Of a DNA stretch of 64,000 bases, positions 11,259 through 22,339 are shown in pieces; position 1 is the stretch's first letter, and each line of letters opens with the position of its first letter. The stretch comes from Anniella stebbinsi. Its lineage: Eukaryota; Chordata; Lepidosauria; Squamata; Anniellidae. Made by a program: the position numbers and the translations under genes. The stretch spans positions 203,833,810 through 203,897,809 of the forward strand of contig JARDYH010000002.1 in assembly GCA_029215795.1 (NCBI GenBank), in the 5' to 3' direction. Under the pieces are notes generated by a model, which worked only from the letters and a program-made list of their open reading frames with translations, did no database searches and was not told where the DNA came from.

Positions 11259-11469
11259 AAACATAAGCAGAGCCATGTTGGAAAAAACCAGGGACCTATC
11301 TAGTCCAGCTTCTCATTCTCAGGGTGGCCAATCAGCTATCTATAGGAAATCAACAACAGGACATGAGCACACTAGCATCCTCCTACTTATGTACCCTAGC
11401 AACTGTTACTGCGTGGCATACTGCCTCTGATACTGGAGGTCATATACAGCCACCATGATCTGTAGCTAG
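11259..11469 (-). mobile_element. CR1/L3-like LINE fragment, part 1
   Basis: Begins with the same end as the copy at 1116 (ACATAAGCAGAGCCATG) and breaks off after ATGATCTGTAGCTAG. The continuation TGTAGCTATTGATAG appears at 12486. Confidence 0.65.
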
Positions 11470-12238
11470 AGCTGTGTACAAATGTCCTATTGAAAGTCTC
11501 CTTCCAATTTGTGAGCAGAGGAATCCATAGGTAGGTCTCACCATTGGTAAGGATTGTAGCACGGATACTTTTTTTCTTTCTTCCTAAGGGCTTTTTTGTG
11601 GGTGGAGGGGTTGTGCTGTCACTGAAAGTGTGGGCAGGCTGTTCCCCATTTTGCATCCACCACAAGGCAGGTGAGAGGAGGCAGTGTTTTATCTAGCACC
11701 AGGGAAAAGGTGGAGCTAATGCTCTGCTCCCGATTTCTGGAAAGTTTTCTTCCCCCATGAAAGAGACTTCCATTGTTCTGCCTCATTTTCAGGGTGTTTA
11801 TAATTATTTTCGTGGTGTTTTGAGCTTACCCAATCACTGCTGGCAGCCAAGGGTGCTGTTCGTGTTTTCTTCCTATTGCACATCTCTCCATTGCTCTGCA
11901 GGCACCCAGGCTGCCTACACTTCCTGATCTCAGAAAGCCCTGTGGGAGGAATTGCCTCATGATGACTTCCCCTGGGCTTTAATTGAAGTGTGGGAAACTG
12001 AAAAGGCTACAGAGATTATTGTACATTGAAAGAAAGGAAAACTCATGCACACTCCTTGGCCACCTCTTCAGTAAGGTAAACACAAGAAACCTAAACCCAA
12101 TCCATGAGAATTTCTCAAAAATGTTCTTCTTCTTTGAATTTCTTCTTCTTTGAATTGCTTTTCAAAAGCAATTTCTTTTCTATCAAAGTGAATGAGAATG
12201 GTTGGGGAAAATGTGGAAGAAATTTTTGACACTGCACT
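11470..12238. other. Unrecognised insert splitting the CR1/L3 copy
   Basis: This ~770-bp stretch and the SINE after it separate the two halves of one CR1/L3 copy. No coding capacity was recognised and no clear terminal repeats were found. Confidence 0.4.
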
Positions 12239-12482
12239 ATTTATTTTATTTTATTTATTATTGCATTTATATCCCACCTTTTTTCCTCCAAGGAACCCAA
12301 GGCGATGTACATAATCCTCCTCCTCTCCATTTTATCCTCACAATGGCAACCCTGTGAGGTAGGTTGGGCTGAGAGTTTGTGTCTGGCCCAAAATCACCCA
12401 GTGGGTTTCCATGGCTGAGTGGGGACTAGAACCCAGATCTCCTGACTCCCAGTCCAAAACTTTAGCTGCTACATCACAACAC
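12239..12482 (-). mobile_element. CORE-SINE (MIR-like)
   Basis: On the minus strand it reads from a tRNA-like head (B-box-like GGGTTCTAGTCCCC) through the CORE region (CACTGGGTGATTTTGGGCC, then CTCACAGGGTTGCC) to an AT-rich tail at 12239-12262. It sits between the two parts of the CR1/L3 fragment. Confidence 0.7.
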
Positions 12483-12485
12483 ATT

Positions 12486-12621
12486 TGTAGCTATTGATAG
12501 TCTTATTGTCCAAGAATGTGTCTAATCCTCTTTGAAAGCCATCCAAATTGATGGCCATCACTACAGTCTTGTGGTAGTGCATGCATTCCATAGCTGGACT
12601 ATGAACTATGTGAAGAAGTAC
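12486..12621 (-). mobile_element. CR1/L3-like LINE fragment, part 2
   Basis: Resumes the copy interrupted at 11469 (TGTAGCTATTGATAGTCTTA, then AAGCCATCCAAATTGATGGC). Confidence 0.6.
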
Positions 12622-13514
12622 TACTGCCCCCCCCTTCTACTGTCTCACAGTGTGTGTGGTTGATCTGATGTCACAGTAGGCTTTGCTGATAAAGGCATCA
12701 CAACCTTTCTGGCTGCTGAAGGTTTTATTTAGCAGCTCAGGTATCACAGTGACTGGGGCGATCTTACATGCAGAATCATAAAATCAATGAGCCGGATTTG
12801 TTAAAGTAAGGCTTCTACGGGAAGATTTTGATGTCAGCAAACATTCAAACATGCCACCCCTACCGGCATTCTCAGATGGCTCAGTTTTGGAATGATTATA
12901 CCATATGCTTCTTCTGAATGTTTGAACCGGTTCTAAGTCACCTTGCTTTTGGAAAATATTATACAATCAGTTGAAATGTGCAACTGCTGTTCCCATTTAT
13001 TTTACATTTGTAGTGTTCAGCTCCTTAAAAAAAAGAAAAATACCTTGAGAGAAGTGTGTTTCAACCAACAGGCATCATTAGCCACATGTTCATTCCAGGA
13101 TCAAACAGATCTCATAATTCCTTGTTAAATTCATCATTTTCCATTAGACAAGCAATTGTGGCTGGTAGAAGGTAATAGTTACAGTGTGTTACACAATTAA
13201 CACAGTGTGAAATGAACTGCAATGTGTTTTATAAAGATGATTTTCGGTGCAAAGAGGAAAGCTGGGAATTTTTAAAAAAGGACTGGTGTGATAAGTAATC
13301 TGCTGCAAAACTAGCAGCACTTTCATCAGCAGGCAATATATTTGTTTGCAGACAGTCTGCTCAGGCCTTATTAAAACAGATATCTTGTCAAAGCCACGAT
13401 ACGCAAATCCCACTCTTGATAAGGTTCACTTCTGGTTGTGCAGACAAACCCAGGTAATGGGAGAACTTTGTAGATTTTACCATGATTTCATCTTCCCCAA
13501 GTACATCTTGAAGA
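12622..13514. other. Intergenic DNA, nothing recognised
   Basis: No signature seen. Confidence 0.4.
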
Positions 13515-13637
13515 GCCCATCCTTCAGATGTTTTGGACTACAATTCCTTGCTGCATTCTTGACCATTGGCCATGCTGACTGGGGCTGATGGCAGTTGAAG
13601 TCCAATCCACCTGGAGGGTACCAGGTTTGGGGAAGCT
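13515..13637. mobile_element. Short palindromic MITE, family copy 3
   Basis: Carries CAGATGTTTTGGACTACAAT and the inverted half (GCAGTTGAAGTCCA, then GGTACCAGGTTTGGGGAAG). Confidence 0.65.
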
Positions 13638-14732
13638 GATCTGGAAACACAGGGATGGTGGTGGAGGGGAGGGAGAATGGAATACATGAGACGATTTACA
13701 TCAACCAAGTGATAGCAGAAAACCAAAATGACCATGTTCTGCAAAAATCCCAGAAAAACACATGAGTGAGCAGTTTGCTGTGTTTTCTAGTTGGTATGTG
13801 CCAAATTGCCCAAGTATAACTGAAGTACTCAGTGAACCAGAACCATCCAGCAATTCATAGATGCAGGAGTTACTTATCCATTCATGCATCTTCTGTCTGT
13901 CATCATAAATAAAGATAGCAGGTCTGATAGCAGGTATGTGATTTTGAGAAGAAAAAAAGCTCAGTCTTTTCATGTAGTAAAGCATATTTTATAACTTGCA
14001 GGCTAGATGGAAGATGCTAGGGTAAATGGTGGAAAGCATACACCTTCTCTATCCCTTCTTGGCATAGAAAATGTATTTGAGTTCACCAGATGGCGCTATT
14101 CGAGACAGTGCGGGCTATTCTGTTGAAATGAATGTGTATTGTCAGCTGCAGGGTTGCTCTTATTAATTGCTAAGCGCATCACCAATAAAATCTGTTCTGT
14201 CTTACTCTTCCACAAGAAAAAAAATTGGCCTATATTGACAGATATGGATGGTCCGGATTTGAGGTCAAATCCTAAGAATGATTTTGAAAGCAGATGCGTA
14301 CAAATAAATAAGTAAATCTCTAGTTCACTGTAAAAGGACAAAAATATCTCCTAATGTAGCTTTTAATGCAAAATACTTGACCACCAGCTCAACAGAGATC
14401 AACCTGTGCAATCCATACCAGATTGTGGCATCACCTAAGCATGAATACAATGTCCTGGTTTACATGATCGTTGCAGCTCATCATGATTTATTTCAGCCAC
14501 GGTGAGTTGTGGCACCCATGGGCTCCAGGTTGCTGATCCATGCCCTCTGCCATGACCTCTTGTGTCATCTGAACCCAGCAAGGGTGGCTTGTTGGAGTGG
14601 CTAACAAACTTTCCCACAACTCTACAACAGGCCATGGGTTCTGGGTTCTGGGTTCTGGATGGTTTGTTAACGTCATAACAACCTGTGCCCAACTAGGGTG
14701 GTTAGGGAAATGAGCTGGCATGCACAGGGATA
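13638..14732. other. Intergenic DNA, nothing recognised
   Basis: No gene or clear element. Confidence 0.4.
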
Positions 14733-14760
14733 GTTAAAAATAGGGATGTGCACTGACCCC

Positions 14761-14873
14761 CCGGATCGGATCGGATAGCGGATCGGAATCGGACCTGGGG
14801 GGTCGGATCGGATCGGATCGGATCGGAGGCTGGTCGGATCGGATCGGACCAGATGTCCGATCCGGATCGGACG
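14761..14873. repeat. GGATCG hexamer array, left subterminal
   Basis: Degenerate GGATCG and GATCGGATC repeats immediately inside the terminus of foldback copy 1. The mirrored array is at 17459-17583. Confidence 0.9.
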
Positions 14874-15066
14874 CCATTTTGAATGCTTTTTCCCATAGCC
14901 AAGTATTGTTTTACAAAAACGCCTATAACTTTTTCATTTTTAAAGATAGAAGGATGAAACTTGGGCACATTGTAGACTGGTTAGGGGTAGTTATCTGTGA
15001 GAAATTTCAGAAAGATTGGTGCATGAATTTTGTGGCAATTAATTTTTTAATAAATACCCAGGAATG

Positions 15067-15972
15067 CCTATAACTTTGTCATTTTTAAAGTTACACACAT
15101 GAAACTTTGCCACATTGTAGGGGGTACCTTGGGACCTATGTGTGTGAAATTTCAGAAACGTAGGTGCTTGTCTTGTGTGGCAATTAATTTTTAGAAAAAT
15201 GGGTAGTAGTGGGGTAAATACAGTTACGCCTCCCATTTTTTTATTTTTGAAGATACAAGCAGGAAACTTGGGCACATTACAGGTACCACTTGCCTTGATA
15301 TGTGTGTGAAATTTCAGAAACATTGGAGCTTTCCTTGTGTGGCAATTAATTTTTGAAACAATGAGGAAAGAAACACCTATAACTTTGTCATTTTTAAAGT
15401 TACACACATGACACTTTGCCACATTGTAGGTGGTACCTTGGGACCCATGTGTGTGAAATTTCGGAAACGTAGGTGCTTGCCTTGTGTGGCAATTAATTTT
15501 TTAATAAATACCCAGGAATGCCTATAACTTTGTCATTTTTAAAGTTACACACATGAAACTTTGCCACATTGTAGGCGGTACCTTGGGACCTATGTGTGTG
15601 AAATTTCGGAAACGTAGGTGCTTGCCTTGTGTGGCAATTAATTTTAGAAAAATGGGTAGTGGTGGGGTAAATACAGTTACGCCTCCCACTTTTTTATTTT
15701 TGAAGATACAAACAGGAAACATGGGCACATTACAGGTACCACTTGGCTTGATATGTGTGTAAAATTTCAGACAGCTGGGTCCAGGCATGTGGTGGCAAGG
15801 TATTTTTGAAACAATGAGGAAAGAAACGCCTATAACTTTTTTATTTTAAAAGTTAGAAGTCTGAATATTGCTCACTTTGTAGATGGGTTAGGGGTAGATA
15901 TGTGTCAGAAATTTCAGAATTATAGGTCCAGGCATTTGATGGCTATGGAATTTTTAAATTACATGTTTCAAA
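15067..15972 (+). repeat. Higher-order tandem repeat in the left arm (two ~454-bp blocks)
   Basis: Unit starts at 15067, 15229, 15376, 15521, 15682 and 15829 give spacings of 162, 147, 145, 161 and 147. Blocks of three units (15067-15520 and 15521-15973) are therefore tandem copies of ~454 bp. Confidence 0.75.
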
Positions 15973-17458
15973 AAAATTTCTACAGAGGCCAGGTCTTCCC
16001 CTCCCGCTTCCCGCGAAGAAAAGGAAACACTCTCTCGTCTCGATCCCTTTGATCCTTGCTAGTAGTATCCATTACAGGGCTCGTGTTTCCTTTCCTACTT
16101 TCACTTTTCAAGCAGAACGGCTGAGCCTAGCTGAGTTTTGCAGCCATGCGTGCAAGGAAGGATCACTCTGGTCTCGATCCCTTTGATCCTTGGTAGTATC
16201 CATTACAGGGCTCGTGTCTGCTTGAGTACAAAGTGAAAGCAGACACGAGCCCTGTAATGGATACTACTAGCAAGGATCAAAGGGATCGAGACGAGAGAGT
16301 GTTTCCTTTTCTTCGCGGGAAGCGGGAGGGGAAGACCTGGCCTCTGTAGAAATTTTTTTGAAACATGTAATTTAAAAATTCCATAGCCATCAAATGCCTG
16401 GACCTATAATTCTGAAATTTCTGACACATATCTACCCCTAACCCATCTACAAAGTGAGCAATGTTCAGACTTCTAACTTTTAAAATAAAAAAGTTATAGG
16501 CGTTTCTTTCCTCATTGTTTCAAAAATACCTTGCCACCACATGCCTGGACCCAGCTGTCTGAAATTTTACACACATATCAAGCCAAGTGGTACCTGTAAT
16601 GTGCCCATGTTTCCTGTTTGTATCTTCAAAAATAAAAAAGTGGGAGGCGTAACTGTATTTACCCCACCACTACCCATTTTTCTAAAATTAATTGCCACAC
16701 AAGGCAAGCACCTACGTTTCCGAAATTTCACAGACATAGGTCCCAAGGTACCGCCTACAATGTGGCAAAGTTTCATGTGTGTAACTTTACAAATGACAAA
16801 GTTATAGGCATTCCTGGGTATTTATTAAAAAATTAATTGCCACACAAGGCAAGCACCTACGTTTCCGTAATTTCACACACATGGGTCCCAAGGTACCACC
16901 TACAATGTGGCAAAGTTTCATGTGTGTAGCTTTAAAAATGACAAAGTTATAGGTGTTTCTTTCCTCATTGTTTCAAAAATTAATTGCCACACAAGGAAAG
17001 CTCCAATGTTTCTGAAATTTCACACACATATCAAGGCAAGTGGTACCTGTAATGTGCCCAAGTTTCCTGCTTGTATCTTCAAAAATAAAAAAATGGGAGG
17101 CGTAACTGTATTTACCCCACTACTACCCATTTTTCTAAAAATTAATTGCCACACAAGACAAGCACCTACGTTTCTGAAATTTCACACACATAGGTCCCAA
17201 GGTACCCCCTACAATGTGGCAAAGTTTCATGTGTGTAACTTTAAAAATGACAAAGTTATAGGCATTCCTGGGTATTTATTAAAAAATTAATTGCCACAAA
17301 ATTCATGCACCAATCTTTCTGAAATTTCTCACAGATAACTACCCCTAACCAGTCTACAATGTGCCCAAGTTTCATCCTTCTATCTTTAAAAATGAAAAAG
17401 TTATAGGCGTTTTTGTAAAACAATACTTGGCTATGGGAAAAAGCATTCAAAATGGCGT

Positions 17459-17583
17459 CCGATCCGGATCGGACCTCATCGGATCGGATCGGATCGGATC
17501 GGAGGTTGTCCGGATCGGATCGGATCGGATTTTCCCAATTTTGGGTCGGATCGGATTCGGATCGTGGATCGGATCCGATCCGA
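17459..17583. repeat. GGATCG hexamer array, right subterminal
   Basis: Counterpart of the left array, inside the right terminus of foldback copy 1. Confidence 0.9.
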
Positions 17584-17603
17584 TGCACACCCCTAGTTAA
17601 AAA

Positions 17604-18842
17604 GCTTATTCACCACCCTTGTGTCATGTGAACTGAGTCAATGGTGCTGGTAGCAGTGGGGGCCTGCAGATAGATAATAGTTCTGGAAGACTCAAATGAG
17701 TGAACCAACCTACAACCTACAAGAGGATGCCAAATCAACAGAAGCAACAAACAAGCTAAACCAAAAATCAGTGCTACTTGCCACTCAGTGGCAGACAGGA
17801 AATCCCTTCCTGAGACTCAACCATACCAGTAGTTCCACTGAATCTATGCAAAAGTAAACACCTTTACACCTCACTGGTGTCAGAATCAATCAAAGCAACT
17901 TTAAAACGGTCAAGCTTCTGCTGGATTTCAGCCACGATGGGAATAAAATATTTGATCAAATTCTTTCCATAGCGTGTCATTTTCAACAGTGAGCATGAAG
18001 ATTGAGGAATCCCAGCATCTCCTGTTCCAATGCCTCCCTCCCCGAGTGACACAAATGCCCATAAATGGCCAAAGAGGAAAAGGTAGTATGGCATTGTCTC
18101 TCTGTCCTCCCTCAATGACTCTCCCTGCCCTGAGCAGTGGAAACTCATAAGCCAAGTTAGAAACTGAAAAGGGAAAATCTCTCCCATCTGCCACTGCAGC
18201 TCTTCTCCAACGAAGTGCTCTTAAACAACTGCCTATGATGGCTTATAGGAAAAAAAATGCCCCCCTTGAGAGCAGGTGGATTGCAATAGATATTTCTCTG
18301 TTTGCTCCACTTGCTGCTCAACGCCTTAGCACCAGATATGAAGAATCATCACTTGGGTATGAAATATGACTAGGAAAATTGAGAGAGGATCTTCCTTTAT
18401 GGTGTAAGATGTGATGTTGGCCTGAATGATCAAATGGGAGAAATTAGTATCTCAGAAGCTAGACTGGGGCAAACCGGTGTGGTAGTGTGTTTTGACTAGA
18501 TTTACATGTCAGCTCAGCAAACAGGGCTCATGGAGTATCAGTAGCATTGGACCAATGTGCAGCTCAGGATCTGAGCATTTGGAAGAAGGTTTCAAACAGC
18601 TGAAGCACTATTCACTAGACAAAGAAAGAGATCCATGACCAAGGAGGCAAGAAGCATCTCAGTGGACTCTGATGAGCCCCTCAAATAAAAGCAAGTGCTG
18701 AGACCTCAAATGTTCTTCTCAAACTTAGATAACAAGGCAAGAAAAGGAGAAAAAGACAAGTATTCCCTCCTACCCATTTTCCTACCCACTTCTTTCCTTG
18801 AAGTTTATAGCTGGAGCAGTATCTCAGGCACCAAAGTGGGAA

Positions 18843-18892
<50 letters not shown>

Positions 18893-19095
18893 CCTAGCTC
18901 AGTTTAAGGTTCCCAGGTGAGATCAGTTCAAAGCAGTTCGCTTACTAGAAAGGCAGAGGGACATCCAATGGAGCAAAGTCAAGCCACACTATCAGGACCT
19001 TGGACAGATCTGTCAGGACCTTGGACAGATCTGTGTGGGGTTGAACATCATCTGAGCAACAACCCAGGTAAGAAAAAGAGTGAGAAAGATAGTGG
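17604..19095. other. Intergenic DNA between the two foldback elements
   Basis: No gene recognised. It contains a GA microsatellite (18846-18887) and a 23-bp direct duplication (CAGGACCTTGGACAGATCTG) at about 18991-19034. Confidence 0.45.
18846..18887 (+). repeat. (GA)n microsatellite
   Basis: Perfect GA dinucleotide run of about 20 units. Confidence 0.97.
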
Positions 19096-19103
19096 CTGGA
19101 TAC

Positions 19104-20536
19104 TAGGGGTGTGCATTGGATCGGATCCAATCCACGATCCGAATCCGATCCGCCCCAAAATCAGAAGAATCTGATCCAATCCAACCAACCCTCCGATCTG
19201 ATCCCATCCGCCAAGGTCCGATCCAGATCGGAAAAAATCTGCGGATCGGACGCCATTTTGAATGCATTTCCCCATAGCCTAGTATTGTGTTACAAAAACA
19301 CCTATAACTTTTTCATTTTTAAAGATAGAAGGATGAAACTTGGGCACTTTGTAGATGGGTTAGGGGTAGTTATCTGTGAGAAATTTCAGAAAGATTGGTG
19401 CAGGCATTTTGAGGCAATTAATTTTTTAATAAAAACACTTTGGTTCACATGTGTGATAAATGTTAGAAGCATAGCTTCAAGCGTGTAGTGGCAAGGTATT
19501 TTTGAAAAATGAGGAAGGGAACACCTATAACTTTTTTATTTTAAAAGTTAGAAGTCTGAAAGTTGCTCACTTTGTAGATGGGTTAGAGGTAGTCGTCTGT
19601 CAGAAATTTCAGAAAGTTAGGTCCAGGCATTTGGTGGCTATGGATTTTTTAGATTAAAAGTTACAACAACACGGAATTTTGACAGATAAAAGAGGGAGGG
19701 GGTGGCGGGGGAGCAGGGTGCAATTGACAGCCCAAGCCTCTGTGGAAAAACTTTTGTAACTTTTAATCTAAAAAATCCATAGCCACCAAATGCCTGGACC
19801 TAACTTTCTGAAATTTCTGACAGACAGCTACCCCTAACCCATCTACAAAGTGAGCAACTTTCAGACTTCTAACTTTTAAAATAAAACAGTTATAGGTGTT
19901 TCTTTCCTCATTATTTCAAAAATACCTTGCCACTACATGCCTGGACCTAGCTTTCTGAAATTTCACACACATATCAAGCAAAGTGTTACCTGTAATGTGC
20001 CCATGTTTCCTGTTTGTATCTTTAAAAATAAAAAAGTTGGAGGCATAACTGTATTTACCCCCTACTACCCATTTTTCTAAAATTAATTACCACACAAGGC
20101 AAGCACCTACATTGCTGAAATTTCACACACATAGGTCCCAATGTACCAACTATGATGTGGCAAAGTTTCATGTGTGGAACTTTAAAAATGAAAAAGTTAT
20201 AGGCATTCCTGGTTTTTTATTAAAAAATTAATTGCCACAAAATGCCTGCACCAATCTTTCTGAAATTTCTCACAGATAACTACCCCCAACCCATCTACAA
20301 AGTGCCCAAGTTTCATCTGTCTATCTTTAAAAATGAAAACGTTATAGGCATTTTTGTAACATAATACTAGGCTATGGGGAAATGCATTCAAAATGGCGTC
20401 CGATCCGAAAATCGGACATCCGATTTTCGGATCGGAATCACATCCGATCCACCCAACCTCCAATCCGATCCGACCCCCCAGGTCCAATTCCGATCCGCTA
20501 TCCGATCCGATCCGGGGGGGTCAGTGCACATCCCTA
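19104..20536 (-). mobile_element. Foldback hAT-like transposon, copy 2
   Basis: Same family as 14741-17595, in inverted orientation. Ends are TAGGGGTGTGCATTGGATC and GGGGTCAGTGCACATCCCTA. The identical 8-bp flanks are CTGGATAC (19096-19103 and 20537-20544). Subterminal GATCC-type arrays and arms with the same CCTATAACTTTTTCATTTTT units are present. The left arm holds two units and the right arm four. The loop near 19675-19745 (GAGGGAGGGGGTGGCGGGGG) is unrelated to that of copy 1. Confidence 0.87.
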
Positions 20537-20655
20537 CTGGATACCCTCTAGATATTTTGGATTACAGCTCCCTCAATTCCTAACCATTGGTCATGCTGTC
20601 TTTGGCTTATGGGAGTTGTAGTCCAAAACATCTCAAGGGCACTAGTTTGCCTACC
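20537..20655. mobile_element. Short palindromic MITE, family copy 4
   Basis: Shows TAGATATTTTGGATTACAGC and the inverted half TGGGAGTTGTAGTCCAAAAC. It directly abuts foldback copy 2. Confidence 0.6.
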
Positions 20656-21832
20656 CTAGCCCTAGGCTTTTGAAATAATGCTTTAGCTCAGAAAAGTCAG
20701 AATTAATTTCCTTAGCAAGCATAGTGCTTGACTCCAACAGGTTTAAGCCAATCCTTGTCTCAGAAAACAAAGGCCAACTCAGCAGGGAGAAATCCAGTCC
20801 ACTTCCAACTTGAAAGGAGACATTCTTCTGCTGAGCACCAATTTTGTCCATCTATTGACTAAATGCTGCAGAGGCTGATTTGTATTATATACCTTGGATG
20901 CCATCTGGACAAATGACTGATCCTTGCTTCTGGGAGCTGCTTTTGTCTGAAATATTTTCCTGGAATGTTGGTTTGAACTACCCTCTCACAATGATGCCTT
21001 TGGTTGGTGTCTCAGTCACTATTATGGTTTCTTATTTATGGTTTGGTAAAATGCTTTGGAATGATGTAATAACTACTGCAATGACAAGTATTTGATGCTC
21101 TTTCCTTTCCTCACTAGGTATTTATCTTGCCTGTGCATGTCACACTGCATATGTTGAGGACTGGGAAGAGCAGAATATAGTGATGACAATTAAAATTTAT
21201 AGTGTTTCAAGGCAGATGGAGCATATGGGTAATATGATTCTGGTTTGCCATGGACATTTTATGATGCATAATATATCCTTAGTGACTCACTCAAGTGCTT
21301 CATTGTGTCAGGGCTGGATTTTGGGCAGCAGTCTGCAGTGAGCCAGGAGCCAGGGATCTGGGTGGCCAGGTAGTCAAGATCAGAGGACAGTCCTGGGACA
21401 CGGATTTAAGAGTAAGTCAAGAATCAGGATTGACGAGTGACTGGAAATACAGAGACATGTGAGAGGTCATGTAGGCTTAGTGGCTCAAGCAAGGAGCCAA
21501 TGGGCAGTCTGAGTGGGTAGAGCCAGACCAAATCCAGAATGCTCTTTTCAGAGAGGCTGCAGTTGCACCGCCCTCCACACAGCACAGAGATTAGCGTTCT
21601 TGAGAGACTGCGGTTATGCAGTTTACCACAGAGGCCAAAGGTCAGCAGATCTTGACAACAGGACACCACCGTGTGGTATGTGATATCTTTCTTTATGAAT
21701 TTCTGTGACTTGCCCAGATTTGCCCCGGTCCACTCCATACAGGTTTTCTGATAAACCTGCCTGTCTGCTCAGCTCTATGATTTAAAATGTCTGAATCATG
21801 TGGCTAGTAGAATAGGACTGTAGACAATAGTC

Positions 21833-21866
<34 letters not shown>

Positions 21867-22339
21867 TATTATTATTATTATTATACTTGGTTTCTTTTTA
21901 AAAAAAGCATAATGCAATCCTATACATCTGAATTTACATTCATATTTCATTCAACCTATCTGCTTAATCCCTATCGGACTTGTCTATTGTACACAGAGCA
22001 CAGCCATATGTCATATCAATGAAGTGCTAATTGTTATTTCATGAATGAGATGTTGAATTGCATGACAGAAAACACAGATTTAAAGACAAATAGTAGTTGG
22101 GCAAAGTTGCTGTACACACAGGCACACTTACCTGTGGGGTCTTCACATGAACCCCGCCATGCGTTCAATGAATGTGCTAAGAGATATGTGTGGGACTCCA
22201 TGGACTAGCCCTATTCCGCCTCCCATTACTCCTGATGTATGTTCTTCAGACAGCCAGGGGTGGCAATTTCCAGAAAGCAATGCTCTACCCCATCCACAGA
22301 GCCAAACTGAACTTCATACAGCAGATCCATGTCACAGCT
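20656..22339. other. Intergenic DNA, no gene recognised
   Basis: Contains an imperfect ATT array at about 21834-21882. Otherwise nothing recognised. Confidence 0.4.

Larger units (their letters stand above)
14741..17595 (+). mobile_element. Giant foldback hAT-like transposon, copy 1
   Basis: A 2.86-kb inverted-repeat element with identical 8-bp flanks GTTAAAAA (14733-14740 and 17596-17603). Ends are TAGGGATGTGCACTGACC and GATGCACACCCCTA. Inside each end lies an array of GGATCG hexamers, then a long arm (about 14880-16089 and 16224-17455) mirrored on the other side. Each arm has seven units of ~145-162 bp opening with CCTATAACTTTTTCATTTTT or a variant. The loop at about 16090-16223 is unique sequence plus a partial duplication of the inner arm end. 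No transposase or other credible protein is encoded, so mobilisation would depend on a partner. hAT assignment rests on the 8-bp duplication and the TAG-type ends. Confidence 0.88.

Noticed and set aside
15039..17290. Repeated open frames of 69-127 residues in the foldback arms, on both strands
   Set aside because: The same short peptides recur in mirror image because the arms are tandem inverted repeats. They have no family resemblance and no codon structure.
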